Assembly (NCBI GenBank): GCA_029288365.1
Contig: JARIHI010000003.1
Location: 108,771-172,770, forward strand
Origin: Candidatus Saccharimonadota bacterium
Lineage (GTDB): Bacteria > Patescibacteriota > Saccharimonadia > Saccharimonadales > UBA4665
Length of the DNA stretch: 64,000 bases
Direction: 5' to 3'
The notes below the pieces were generated by a model. That model was not told the origin of the DNA. It did no database searches and saw only the letters and a program-made list of their open reading frames with translations. Each line of letters starts with the position of its first letter. The first letter of the stretch is position 1. Positions 52,439 through 61,250 of this stretch are shown one piece after another. Both the position numbers and the translations under genes were made by a program.

Positions 52439-52801
52439 ATGAACAGCGCTAGTGGTCCTATACGAATTCTTGTAGCGTTGTTCGGTGTGTGCCTTATATT
52501 GCTTGGTTTTTGCCTTGTTGCAGAGCTGCTTACTATTCCTTTACCGCCTCTGTGGGTATCGGCAATCGTGATGATTGCCGGTCTCACCATGCTCGGCCCT
52601 TCAGAGCCGAGATTACAAATTATTTTTGGATTATTGTTTTTTGGCATAGGGACTTTTTTGTCCCTAAGGTCTATAAATATTATTACCAAACCGTGGTTAC
52701 AATACGGATTGGGGGCGGGCCTTATTTTAGGAGGGGTAACAATGATAACGTATAGCGTGACAGGAGGCACGTCTAAGCAAGATCACCCCGACAAAACATA
52801 A
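52439..52801 (+). CDS. Small membrane protein, 120 aa
   Basis: The start at 52439 is set by AGGAGAGGA upstream; the longer frame from 52337 runs through the terminator. Four hydrophobic segments are seen. No family recognised. The HdeD-like gene follows 36 bases later and may be co-transcribed. Confidence 0.72.
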   Translation: MNSASGPIRILVALFGVCLILLGFCLVAELLTIPLPPLWVSAIVMIAGLTMLGPSEPRLQIIFGLLFFGIGTFLSLRSINIITKPWLQYGLGAGLILGGVTMITYSVTGGTSKQDHPDKT

Positions 52802-52837
52802 ACTATATAGAAGTTATAAATATATAAGGAGAAATTT

Positions 52838-53401
52838 ATGGCACAAGCTATTCCAAGAGCCGCGAATGAACTGTGGTGGGCCGGCGTAGTAGAAGGGGTG
52901 GTAGCGTTGCTATTTGGCATCGCTGCAGTATTTTGGCCAGGATTGACACTAATAACGCTTGTCTATCTGTTTAGTGCCTTTGTATTAGCGTGGGGAGTTG
53001 TGAGCATAGTCCACGGTATCCTCGCCATTAAAGAGCGTGGTACATGGTGGATAACACTGTTATTCGGCATCGTTGCCACAGGCGTAGGTGTGTACCTTGT
53101 ACGCCACACACATGTGTCGTTCAATACACTTATACTGCTGATTGGCTTTACGCTCGTCATTCGCGGTATCTTTGATATATTGAGCGTATTTCTTGAAAGC
53201 GCCACAGCTACCAGCAAGGTCCTATGGACCATTGCAGGTTTGGCCGCCATTATCGTTGGTATCATTATTTTGAACCAGCCAGTAAAGGGTGGTGTTGCAT
53301 TTGTATGGGTGCTGGGTCTGTATGCGCTTATTACTGGGCCGCTCATGATTGCCATGTCTATCGACGTGCGTAACGAGCTGCGCGAAGCCAACGGCAAGTA
53401 A
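52838..53401 (+). CDS. HdeD-like (DUF308) membrane protein
   Basis: The 187 aa protein has six TM segments in pairs and the family texture (GIAAVFWPGLTLITLVYLFSAFVL, WGVVSIVHGILAI, LLIGFTLVIRGIFDIL). HdeD is linked to acid stress in enterics; in other bacteria the role is unclear. AAGGAG precedes the ATG, and a strong hairpin follows the gene. Confidence 0.88.
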   Translation: MAQAIPRAANELWWAGVVEGVVALLFGIAAVFWPGLTLITLVYLFSAFVLAWGVVSIVHGILAIKERGTWWITLLFGIVATGVGVYLVRHTHVSFNTLILLIGFTLVIRGIFDILSVFLESATATSKVLWTIAGLAAIIVGIIILNQPVKGGVAFVWVLGLYALITGPLMIAMSIDVRNELREANGK

Positions 53402-53432
53402 CACATCATTAGCTTGCTAAAATACAAAAACT

Positions 53433-53464
53433 AAATAGTCTGCCTTAATGAAGGCAGACTATTT
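53433..53464. terminator. Hairpin terminator after the HdeD-like gene
   Basis: A 14 bp stem (53433-53446 with 53451-53464), loop AATG, ends in TTT. It may serve both strands, since a small minus-strand gene ends at 53550. Confidence 0.75.
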
Positions 53465-53549
53465 CATTAAAAGAATATAGGTGAAATGCAGCACGTTACT
53501 TCGACCATACGGCCATACTGGTGATTTCTATAAGGTTAGTTATTGAGGG

Positions 53550-53699
53550 CTACGTAGTCTGATGTTTGAGTCTGCGCCATTTACGAAGGCGTACGCGTTC
53601 AATTTTTTGCTGGCTCCATTCGTTACCGTAATCATCCATTTCTAATGAGTCAATGTCTCCTACTGACATCGGCCTTTCCAAAATATGAACTCTTTTCAC
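53550..53699 (-). CDS. Small basic protein, 49 aa
   Basis: It starts at GTG 53699 (minus strand) with AAGGAGG five bases upstream, a very strong SD. Sequence: MKRVHILERPMSVGDIDSLE, then a basic tail (IERVRLRKWRRLKHQTT). Basic C-terminus suggests nucleic-acid or ribosome binding, a guess only. The remaining sequence of 53465-53843 shows no further gene. Confidence 0.62.
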   Translation of the reverse strand: MKRVHILERPMSVGDIDSLEMDDYGNEWSQQKIERVRLRKWRRLKHQTT

Positions 53700-53843
53700 A
53701 CGCACCTCCTTCTATTCTCTTATGAGTAAACGCTTTTTATTATGTAGCGCTTACGCCTATAGTACGTGGACTGGCTGGGCGGTTCTGGAAAATATTTTAC
53801 ATTTTTAGAGTGATATAAAAAATTCCGGTATACTAAACCTAAT

Positions 53844-54785
53844 ATGAAAGTGGTTGTACAAATACCTTGTTTGAACGAGGAAGAAACGTTACCGTTAGTC
53901 CTGCGAACAATACCCAAGAACATTGAAGGTGTCGATGAAATTATCGTACTCGTTATTGACGATGGCAGTACTGATAAAACCGTCGAGATAGCAAAAGAAC
54001 ATGGTGTGAAGCATTTTGTTACCCATATAGGTAACAAGGGACTGGCCCGCTCATTTCATGATGGCGCACTATATGCACTTGAACTCGGTGCTGATATCCT
54101 TGTAAACACTGACGGTGACAATCAATATCCCCAAGAAAAAATCGGTGACCTGATCCGCCCAATCCTCAATCACGAAGCAGATATGGTTATTGCTGATCGG
54201 CAGGTTCACAAAATTCCTCATTTTTCTAAAAGTAAAAAGTTTTTCCAAAAAGTCGGTACGAAAGTACTCAATGCGGCTGCAGGCACTCAGGTGCCGGATG
54301 CGCCAAGCGGCTTCCGAGCTTACTCGCGCGAGGCATTGCTTCAGCTCAATATAGTTACACGGTTCAGCTATGCCATGGAAACACTTATCCAGGCAGGAAA
54401 TAAACGAATTCGCATTGCCAGCGTCAAAATTACCACAAATCCGAAAACTCGCGAATCTCGACTCTTCAACTCGTCGCTTGAACATATGCTAAAGTCAGGC
54501 GTGGCAATATCGCGCTCATTCTTGATGCATAAGCCCTACATGCTCTTTATGCCACTAGGAGCGTTATTACTAATCTTGGGGCTTGTACCTTTTGCACGGT
54601 TTTTGTACTTTGCAGTTATTGATAACGCTGGTGGACATCTGCAGTCACTCGTACTGGGCGGCGTACTTTTGACAGCATCACTTATAGCTGTAACCCTTGG
54701 TGTGATAGCTGACTTGATTCGTATTAATCGTATTCTTATCGAAGATCAGCTCGAACAGCAAAAACGTATGCGCTATAAAAAGTAG
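53844..54785 (+). CDS. Family 2 glycosyltransferase, polyprenyl-phosphate type
   Basis: The 313 aa protein has the GT2 nucleotide-sugar domain (IPCLNEEETL, LVIDDGSTDKT, GNKGLARSFHDG, LVNTDGDNQY with DxD) and two C-terminal TM segments. This is the layout of dolichyl/polyprenyl-phosphate mannose or glucose synthases. It would load sugars onto a lipid carrier for transfer outside the membrane. The convergent neighbour at 54790 is a GT-C-like membrane protein that could use that donor. TATACT lies 11 bases before the ATG. Confidence 0.9.
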   Translation: MKVVVQIPCLNEEETLPLVLRTIPKNIEGVDEIIVLVIDDGSTDKTVEIAKEHGVKHFVTHIGNKGLARSFHDGALYALELGADILVNTDGDNQYPQEKIGDLIRPILNHEADMVIADRQVHKIPHFSKSKKFFQKVGTKVLNAAAGTQVPDAPSGFRAYSREALLQLNIVTRFSYAMETLIQAGNKRIRIASVKITTNPKTRESRLFNSSLEHMLKSGVAISRSFLMHKPYMLFMPLGALLLILGLVPFARFLYFAVIDNAGGHLQSLVLGGVLLTASLIAVTLGVIADLIRINRILIEDQLEQQKRMRYKK

Positions 54786-54789
54786 TTGT

Positions 54790-56301
54790 TTAGTCGCCGA
54801 TAATAACAGGTTTCAATACATGGCGTAGGTCGTTGCTGGTATTTTGGATAAAGCTATTTTGCCAATACCAGTTTGGCTGACTTTTTACGATATAGGTAAC
54901 TGGGCCACCTCCCTGAAGTAACAGCAAAAGTGCCACCACTACAAAACCGCCCTTGAGCCCAGGGCGCCCGATACCTGAGAAAAAACGAGAATAAGCTACA
55001 GCTAAGATAGCCCCTATGGCTGGCAGTAACGGTACCAAATATCGTCCGTTAATTGCTACTGGCCGCGCAGTGTAGACATATAGCTGATACACCTGTAGCC
55101 AGAGGGCGGCGATATATAATGTTGATACGATAATAAAGAGTACAAATATCGGGTACTGACGCAGAAGACTCCGACCATAAACAAGCGCCAGCAGTACGCC
55201 CCCTCCAAACAGTATAATCGCCGAAATGCTTGGGATAGGTAACTGCTTTTGAGTATCATAACCGTTTGTCGGGCCAGCAAGGGTGAAGAATAAACGGCGC
55301 CACATGCCCCATAGCCACTCTTTGGTCGTATAGCCAACCGGTCCATGGATGCTTTTGTCGTCGGACTTACTCTGTGCCAGTTTATAATCTCGGCCCCATG
55401 GTCCGTACTGTATACAGCTTTCAACCTCGAGTACTACACCGCAATCCGGCACCGGATCGTGATAGCGAATAATATTGGTGGCATAACGTTCAGCAAATAA
55501 CACAGTGGCTACCAAAAAAGTCACAATAAAAATCCCAAGAAGCGGCACCGGTAAGCGTCGTATATCCGTCCAGACTTTTTTAAATAATTGCTTAGACCGT
55601 TTACGTGCACGTATGATTTCGTATATCAGATATATAACAACGCCTGCAGCAATGGGCAAAAAAGCATACTTTACTATTGAAGCAAATAACAACAGGGTGA
55701 CTAAAGTTATTGCACTTTTAATAGGGAGCTGGTTCTTGGCGGACAAGCTCTCTCGGATATTCATTGCCAACAAAAAAACTACTGCCACAATAAGGATGAG
55801 CAGGTTATCGTAATTTATCTGCCCCGCCAGCAAAGGCACTATAGGAATAAGTACAAACACCGCTAAAACGGTGTGTACTGCGGCTGGCGATAAATGTGTA
55901 CGTAATAGTACTTTGCGATACAACACAACAGCATACGCAAAAAGCGCAACATTAAGTATGCGCAGTCCAATGACAATTGCTGTCTGACTAGAAGTTAAAA
56001 CAGTAAGCAGCCGATAAGGAAAGCTCATTAGGTAGTGAAATAAATACGAGGGATCGGTTTCAATAGATCCAAATACGGCAGCATCAGGAGTTTGGGTAAC
56101 TGCGAATGGGCTCCATGATTGCGCGTATATCTTAATAAGACCTAGGTGAAACTCTTCATCAAACGCCATTGGGTACAAGCTAGATACTGCCACCCATAGG
56201 GAAGAGATGATTAAAAAAATCATGACAGCGTAGAAAAATTTCGGGGATGCAAAGAAACTGTTCAGCCGCGCAGCATATCCGTCTAATCGAGACTTGGTCA
56301 T
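54790..56301 (-). CDS. Polytopic membrane protein, GT-C glycosyltransferase-like
   Basis: This 503 aa protein has about ten to eleven TM segments. The first outside loop has YPMAFDEEFHLG, the acidic pair typical of GT-C enzymes, and DNLLILIVAVVFLLA follows; the pattern resembles DUF2142/ArnT-like families. It likely moves sugars from a lipid carrier to an acceptor outside the cell. Paired with the GT2 gene at 53844. Confidence in the fold is moderate. Confidence 0.75.
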   Translation of the reverse strand: MTKSRLDGYAARLNSFFASPKFFYAVMIFLIISSLWVAVSSLYPMAFDEEFHLGLIKIYAQSWSPFAVTQTPDAAVFGSIETDPSYLFHYLMSFPYRLLTVLTSSQTAIVIGLRILNVALFAYAVVLYRKVLLRTHLSPAAVHTVLAVFVLIPIVPLLAGQINYDNLLILIVAVVFLLAMNIRESLSAKNQLPIKSAITLVTLLLFASIVKYAFLPIAAGVVIYLIYEIIRARKRSKQLFKKVWTDIRRLPVPLLGIFIVTFLVATVLFAERYATNIIRYHDPVPDCGVVLEVESCIQYGPWGRDYKLAQSKSDDKSIHGPVGYTTKEWLWGMWRRLFFTLAGPTNGYDTQKQLPIPSISAIILFGGGVLLALVYGRSLLRQYPIFVLFIIVSTLYIAALWLQVYQLYVYTARPVAINGRYLVPLLPAIGAILAVAYSRFFSGIGRPGLKGGFVVVALLLLLQGGGPVTYIVKSQPNWYWQNSFIQNTSNDLRHVLKPVIIGD

Positions 56302-56352
56302 TGCCCATAGATTATAAAGGAAATCCGGATTCTGGGGTATACTAATAAAGAC

Positions 56353-57252
56353 ATGAGAGGGAAGCTGCGTATAGCTGCAACGGTAGCAATTGTATTGACA
56401 ACGATTGCTGCATTCATCTGGTATGTTGCCAACAATCCTGCCGTGCTTGACCAGCTAAAGCAAACTTCATTTGTAACCATAGGAATAGTGCTGATTCTAT
56501 ACAGTGGAGCTATATCATTAGTGCTCGGCCTTATTTTGCACGGCTATATGCTTTTTTACGGAAAATATATGCCGTGGAGAGAAAATTTTTTGGTTAACTC
56601 GTACTCGTCACTCTTGAATTTTTTCGGTCCAGGGCAAAGTGGGCCAGCATTCCGCGGAGCCTATCTTAAGGTAAAACATAGTCTCAAAATTAAACAATAT
56701 GTTTTTATTACGCTTGTATACTATGCGTTTTATGCGTTTTTCAGCGGTATTTTGTTGGCTTGGGCAGCATTTGCGTGGTGGCAGACGCTGACTCTTCTAG
56801 CAGGTATCGCCTGGGTGTGCGCCGTGGCAATAAAAATCTACCTTCGTCGCAATAACCATTTGCTAGGCCAGCTCTCTCGAAACCATATTAAACCATTCAT
56901 TCTCATAGGTTGCGCTACGCTATTGCAAGTCTTATTTTTTTGGGCAATATATTTTGTAGAATTACGTTCGTTCGATAGCAGCATCACGCTTGGCCAGGCA
57001 GCAACCTATACCGGCGCAGCCAACTTTGCACTCTTTGTTGCGTTAACACCAGGAGCCATTGGCTTCCGTGAAGCTTTTTTAGTTTTCTCGCAAAACCTTC
57101 ACCATATTCCTAACGATATCATTGTGGCTGCTAATGTTTTAGACAGGGCAGTGTATATTTTATTTTTGGGTATTCTGTTTCTGGTGGTATTGGCGCTTCA
57201 CGCTCGCAAAACACTCCAGGTAAAAACAGTACAGAGTGCGACTAAAAAATAA
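56353..57252 (+). CDS. Lysylphosphatidylglycerol-synthase-like TM protein (flippase domain)
   Basis: The 299 aa protein has seven to eight TM segments with NFFGPGQSGPAFRGAYLK and TPGAIGFREAFLVF, the signature of the LPG-synthase TM family (UPF0104). The aminoacyl-transferase domain is absent, as in stand-alone members linked to lipid-carrier or glycolipid transport. TATACT lies nine bases before the ATG. Confidence 0.85.
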   Translation: MRGKLRIAATVAIVLTTIAAFIWYVANNPAVLDQLKQTSFVTIGIVLILYSGAISLVLGLILHGYMLFYGKYMPWRENFLVNSYSSLLNFFGPGQSGPAFRGAYLKVKHSLKIKQYVFITLVYYAFYAFFSGILLAWAAFAWWQTLTLLAGIAWVCAVAIKIYLRRNNHLLGQLSRNHIKPFILIGCATLLQVLFFWAIYFVELRSFDSSITLGQAATYTGAANFALFVALTPGAIGFREAFLVFSQNLHHIPNDIIVAANVLDRAVYILFLGILFLVVLALHARKTLQVKTVQSATKK

Positions 57253-57265
57253 AACTTTTAATAAT

Positions 57266-57283
57266 ACTCGTGGTTTAACGAGT
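57266..57283. terminator. Hairpin between convergent genes
   Basis: ACTCGT-GGTTTA-ACGAGT lies in the 41-base gap between two convergent genes. There is no T-run, so it is a weak terminator candidate. Confidence 0.4.
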
Positions 57284-57293
57284 GTAGAAATAC

Positions 57294-57992
57294 TTATTGG
57301 AAAGTTAAGCCACCATCAACAACCAGCTCTGCACCTGTTGCGGATCGGTTTGTTGCCACCGTCCATATTGCCTCTGCGATTTCATCCGGCTGGATGAAGC
57401 GCCTTAATGGCACTTTTTGAGCCCATGTAGCTTCCTCTTCTTCCGAGAGTTCGCCCCAATCAGGAGTTTTAGTATAACCTGGTAGCACTGCATTTACTCT
57501 GATGTGAGGAGCAAGGTTTTTTGCCATATTTTTAGAATAATTTAGCATAGCAGCTTTTGCGGCTGAATAATATGCAATATCATTACATGTTGTCGAACAA
57601 CCACATATAGAAGCTACGTTAACGATACACGCTCCTTTTTGCATAACCTTGGCAGCAGCCTCTGTACAATAAACAGCACTATAAAAATTAGTGTTCATTT
57701 CACCTTCAAGGCTTTGTCCATTATTTCCGCCTGCGTTATTTACAAGCACCGAAACTTCACCTAATTGTGAAGTATGCTGCAATAAGTGATCTGCGTTATC
57801 TCTTTTAGTTAAATCTGCTTTTATGAATACAGCTTCGCCACCATTGTTAAGGATGGTTGCACAAACCTCATTTCCCCGTTCTTCATTTCTACCCGTAACT
57901 ACGATCTTAAAACCTCCTTTAGCAAAGCGAAATGCTGTAGCTTTGCCAATGCCAGAGGTAGAACCAGTTATTACAGCTACTTTATCTATCAT
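57294..57992 (-). CDS. Short-chain dehydrogenase/reductase
   Basis: A classical SDR of 232 aa: TGSTSGIGKATAF (cofactor TGxxxGIG), NNAGGNN, a Ser in SICGCS, YYSAAKAA (YxxxK) and PGYTKTP. NRNEERG after the second strand (TGRNEE) suggests NADP preference. Substrate unknown. Confidence 0.92.
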   Translation of the reverse strand: MIDKVAVITGSTSGIGKATAFRFAKGGFKIVVTGRNEERGNEVCATILNNGGEAVFIKADLTKRDNADHLLQHTSQLGEVSVLVNNAGGNNGQSLEGEMNTNFYSAVYCTEAAAKVMQKGACIVNVASICGCSTTCNDIAYYSAAKAAMLNYSKNMAKNLAPHIRVNAVLPGYTKTPDWGELSEEEEATWAQKVPLRRFIQPDEIAEAIWTVATNRSATGAELVVDGGLTFQ

Positions 57993-58031
57993 TCAGATAA
58001 AGTATAGCAAATAAGGGTATGATAAGTACTG

Positions 58032-59186
58032 ATGAATAGTATTGATTTTTTCATCTTAGCTTTGGTGTTATTTACCATCGCCCGTGGCATGGAGATCGGT
58101 TTAGTGCGCCAAGCAGCTTCACTGGGTGGGCTGATCGTTGGCCTTGTACTTAGTTCGTTCGTGGTTTCGTTGCTACATACAAGCCCAATGTTTAGCATCA
58201 TCATTATCGGGCTAGGGATACTTGGCGCAATCATCGGTAGTGAGTATCTGGGCATAAAACTTAAACGCGTTCTACATGAAAGAAATATACGTAAGGCGGA
58301 TCGTGTACTAGGAGCTGCCTTAGGAGGTGTCATCGGTCTAGCATTAGTCTGGTTTTGTGCAGCTATACTACCTGTCGTACCTTCTACAGCTTTGCGTCAA
58401 GAGGTGAGGGATTCTAGAATCATCGCTTGGCTTGACGACACCCTGCCACCAACAACGAGCATCATGAGCTGGCTAGAAGATACGCTTGCACAGACTAAAT
58501 TACCTGAAATTATCGGTGAACTTGAACCTAAACTTACCAATACTCAAGCTGACGTGCCGAACGTCGCAAACTTTTCGAACGCTATTGCATCGGCTCGTGA
58601 CTCTGTAGTAGAAATTGAAGGCCGTTCGTGCAGCGGCATAGGAGTAGGCTCCGGGTTTATTGTAGCTCCCAACTATATTGTGACAAATGCGCATGTGGTG
58701 GCCGGTATGCGCTACCCATATATCCAGGATAACGAGGGTCGTTATAAGGCCGAAGTCATAGCCTTTGATCCGAGTCTAGATATTGCCGTACTTAAAACCG
58801 AACGCCTAAAAGGTGCTTCTCTACCACTTTCAGATGAGATCGCGCAGATCGGTACACCTGGGGTAGTGTTGGGGTATCCGGGAGGAGGACCCCTAACTGC
58901 GCAACCTGCCGCAGTGATTGAGCATTTCACGGCAGTCGGGCAGGATATATACGAAGAGAACTCGAATCATCGTGATATTTATGCCCTGAAGTCCGATGTA
59001 GAGCCAGGTAATTCCGGCGGGCCGCTACTTGATAAAAATGGAAGAGTAATCGGTGTTATTTTCGCCCGTTCTACCGTATACGATAGAGTTGGCTATGCTA
59101 TTAGTTCACCTATTGTTAAGCAAATGGTAACTGCCGCGCAAGCCAAAGCCACCCCAGTCAACAACTTACGTTGTCTGCCTAAATAA
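58032..59186 (+). CDS. MarP-like membrane serine protease (CvpA + trypsin domain)
   Basis: The N-terminal ~110 residues have four TM helices of the CvpA type, then a linker and a chymotrypsin-fold protease outside the membrane: YIVTNAHVVAG (His), SLDIAVLK (Asp), EPGNSGGPLL (Ser), VGYAISSPI. Mycobacterial MarP, with this same layout, supports survival under acid and oxidative stress. 384 aa, a complete family length. Single gene. Confidence 0.93.
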   Translation: MNSIDFFILALVLFTIARGMEIGLVRQAASLGGLIVGLVLSSFVVSLLHTSPMFSIIIIGLGILGAIIGSEYLGIKLKRVLHERNIRKADRVLGAALGGVIGLALVWFCAAILPVVPSTALRQEVRDSRIIAWLDDTLPPTTSIMSWLEDTLAQTKLPEIIGELEPKLTNTQADVPNVANFSNAIASARDSVVEIEGRSCSGIGVGSGFIVAPNYIVTNAHVVAGMRYPYIQDNEGRYKAEVIAFDPSLDIAVLKTERLKGASLPLSDEIAQIGTPGVVLGYPGGGPLTAQPAAVIEHFTAVGQDIYEENSNHRDIYALKSDVEPGNSGGPLLDKNGRVIGVIFARSTVYDRVGYAISSPIVKQMVTAAQAKATPVNNLRCLPK

Positions 59187-59224
59187 ACAATTTGCTACAA
59201 TAGTATAAGCGTAAGCAATTATCC

Positions 59225-60601
59225 ATGACCAGAAAGAAAAAAGACATTATTACTCGCAGCGCGGAAATGCCTGCGGTAGCATTAGAGCACGCTGCTGCAC
59301 ATGGCCAGCGGGTAGCAACACACATACCTAATGCCCATGCTATACAAAAAACCAAAGATTACTGGCATGTACTAGGACCAGGTCTTACTACCGGTGCATC
59401 CGGCAATGACCCGTCTGGTATCGCAACCTATTCTCAAATCGGCGCTCAAAATGGCTACCAATACTTGTGGCTGAGCGCCTGGACGTTGCCTCTTATTGTA
59501 ACTGTTCAGGAAATGTGCGCTCGGATCGGTTTAGTAACCGGCAGAGGGTTGGCTGGCAATATCCGCATATTTTTTTCACGGCGTATGCTGATGTTCTGTA
59601 CGCTGCTGTTATTTATTGCAAACAGTTTTAACATCGGAGCAAACTTAGGCGCTATGGCCGCCGCTGTGCGATTACTTATACCTGGTTTAAGTTTTTACGG
59701 CCTGGTCGGCGCATTCACTATTATCAGTCTATTACTATTAATTTTCACTCCTTATGTCCGCTATGCGCGCTACTTGAAGTGGCTAGCTCTTGTCATGCTT
59801 TCGTACATTGTTTCGGCCCTGCTTGCAAACCTCAACTGGTCTGACGTAGCCAACCACGCGCTGATGCCAAGTATTGGTTTTGATAAAGACGAACTTTTGA
59901 TTGTAGCAGCAGCACTCGGCACCACCATTTCGCCATATCTCTTTTTCTGGCAAACTTCACAAGAAGTTGAGCAACAAATCCTAAGCGGCAAGACAACGGT
60001 TAAAATGCGTGCCAAAGCCACTAAACCAGCCGAGGTTCGCACTATGCGACTTGATGTATGGAGCGGCATGTTTTTAGGAAATGCTGTTATGTTCTTCATT
60101 ATTGCTGCATGCGGTGGAATTTTATATCCGAATGGCATCACAGAAATAAATACCGCAGCACAAGCAGCTGATGCACTTCGACCTTTCGCAGGTAATGCAT
60201 CATACTTTCTGTTCGCTATCGGCATTATTGGCACTGGGTTACTTGCCATCCCGGTATTGGCCGCGTCAAGCTCCTACGCTCTGGCCGAAAGTTTTGGTTG
60301 GCGTGAAGGCCTATATCGCAACTTGGCCCAGGCACGGGCATTTTACGGGGTGATTATTATTTCTATGCTGATAGGACTTGGCATGAATTTTGTTGGCATA
60401 GACCCAATTAAGGCTTTAATTTACGCAGCAGTAGCAAATGCTATGGTTGCACCGTTAATTTTATTCTTGATCGTACGCATAAGCAGTAACAAGAAATTCA
60501 TGGGCCGATGGGTTAATAAATCGCTCACCAAATATATTGGTTATGCCACAGTTTTCATGATGACTGGCGGTGCCCTCGCCGCCATCTACGCTCTTATTTA
60601 G
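59225..60601 (+). CDS. NRAMP-related metal transporter with altered motifs
   Basis: This 458 aa protein has about eleven TM segments. TM1 reads GNDPSGIATYSQIG where canonical NRAMP has DPGN, and the TM6 region reads TISPYLFFWQ where canonical has MPH. These residues bind Mn/Fe, so this is a divergent clade, possibly with another ion such as Mg. A cytosolic loop (QILSGKTTVKMRAKATK) is basic. The -10 CACAATAG-like sequence is about 25 bases upstream. Confidence 0.85.
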   Translation: MTRKKKDIITRSAEMPAVALEHAAAHGQRVATHIPNAHAIQKTKDYWHVLGPGLTTGASGNDPSGIATYSQIGAQNGYQYLWLSAWTLPLIVTVQEMCARIGLVTGRGLAGNIRIFFSRRMLMFCTLLLFIANSFNIGANLGAMAAAVRLLIPGLSFYGLVGAFTIISLLLLIFTPYVRYARYLKWLALVMLSYIVSALLANLNWSDVANHALMPSIGFDKDELLIVAAALGTTISPYLFFWQTSQEVEQQILSGKTTVKMRAKATKPAEVRTMRLDVWSGMFLGNAVMFFIIAACGGILYPNGITEINTAAQAADALRPFAGNASYFLFAIGIIGTGLLAIPVLAASSSYALAESFGWREGLYRNLAQARAFYGVIIISMLIGLGMNFVGIDPIKALIYAAVANAMVAPLILFLIVRISSNKKFMGRWVNKSLTKYIGYATVFMMTGGALAAIYALI

Positions 60602-60664
60602 GTGTTCTGGGCAAGAACGCTGTTTTATGATTTAGAGTTATGATGATAAAGTAATGGTGATGTA

Positions 60665-60682
60665 GAGTATTCATAAATACTC
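60665..60682. terminator. Hairpin downstream of the NRAMP-like gene
   Basis: GAGTATT-CATA-AATACTC, a small AT-rich stem 64 bases after the stop, no T-run. Confidence 0.35.
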
Positions 60683-60705
60683 CATTGCCCATTGACAAAC
60701 AGACT

Positions 60706-60765
60706 CACAGAACGAATAGCAAGTTTGTTATATATTTCAATAGTAGATTTGCTATTCGTTCTGTG
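60706..60765. repeat. 17 bp perfect inverted repeat
   Basis: CACAGAACGAATAGCAA (60706-60722) and its exact complement (60749-60765) are separated by 26 AT-rich bases. It lies between the NRAMP-like gene and the leader of GC-rich gene 4. It could be a terminator, a cruciform or a binding site. Confidence 0.75.
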
Positions 60766-60779
60766 GAAATCAGAGAAAA

Positions 60780-60930
60780 CAATTCGCAAAAGAAACTCGC
60801 ATTTCTTGGATCAGGTGGATGGTAGTTGGCTGAGGAACAGTCACCTAGTAAGCCCAATGTCCAGGGGTAGCAGAGAGCTATCCTTATCCCCCGAGTCTCT
60901 TCTGAAGAGGTGACTCCTTACATAGAATTG
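60780..60930 (+). other. Large structured leader of GC-rich gene 4
   Basis: CAATTC/GAATTG (60780-60785/60925-60930) closes about 150 bases. Inside are AGGTG/CACCT (60813-60817/60842-60846) interleaved with TTGGCT/AGCCCAA (60826-60831/60851-60857), a possible pseudoknot; GGGGTAGC/GCTA..CCCC (60864-60891); and GAGTCTCTT/AAGA..GACTC (60893-60916). The closing helix ends on the SD GAGG (60930-60933). No known riboswitch class recognised. Confidence 0.65.
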
Positions 60931-60937
60931 AGGCGTT

Positions 60938-61126
60938 ATGGCTTGGCAGTATTTGGCAGCTGGAGGGCTGATCGTGTACCTGGTCATCGGCACAGGCTTG
61001 CTGCATCTCATGAACAAGCCTCCGGAGCCAGTTGTCCTGATAGAGCGGATCATCTTCACGATGGCTTGGCCGTTGATGATGTTCGTCTACGCATTCGCTC
61101 TCATCGACGACGAGAGCGGCATCTAG
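60938..61126 (+). CDS. Small two-TM protein, 62 aa (GC-rich gene 4)
   Basis: Two hydrophobic segments (about residues 3-23 and 35-55) are joined by a short charged loop (MNKPPEPVVLIER); the tail is acidic (DDESGI). It starts after GAGG. GC is about 53% in a sampled line (61021-61080), above the flanks. Unknown function. No consensus promoter was found, unlike GC-rich genes 1-3. The flanking RNA structures on both sides are the most elaborate of the set. Confidence 0.7.
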   Translation: MAWQYLAAGGLIVYLVIGTGLLHLMNKPPEPVVLIERIIFTMAWPLMMFVYAFALIDDESGI

Positions 61127-61219
61127 GTACGACGAGCAGGCTGTCAGATAAATAGAGTGGTGGCTATTACGGCTACTATTTCTTTTGTTCTATTTCTCTG
61201 AGAGTCTGTTTGTTGTACC
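61126..61219 (+). other. Rod-like 3' RNA structure of GC-rich gene 4
   Basis: Three stacked helices form a near-continuous rod. 61126-61139 pairs with 61206-61219 (14 bp, including G-T pairs), 61145-61156 with 61189-61200 (11 of 12), and 61157-61164 with 61172-61179. The several G-T pairs point to selection on RNA, not DNA, structure. The next 30 bases are unpaired. Confidence 0.7.
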
Positions 61220-61250
61220 CATGTTTTTATTACAAGTTAGAATTCATAGT

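Noticed and set aside
60902..60916. CTGAAGA in the leader of GC-rich gene 4 as a hammerhead core
   Set aside because: No GAAA follows a plausible stem II, and the bases pair better as GAGTCTCTT/AAGA..GACTC.
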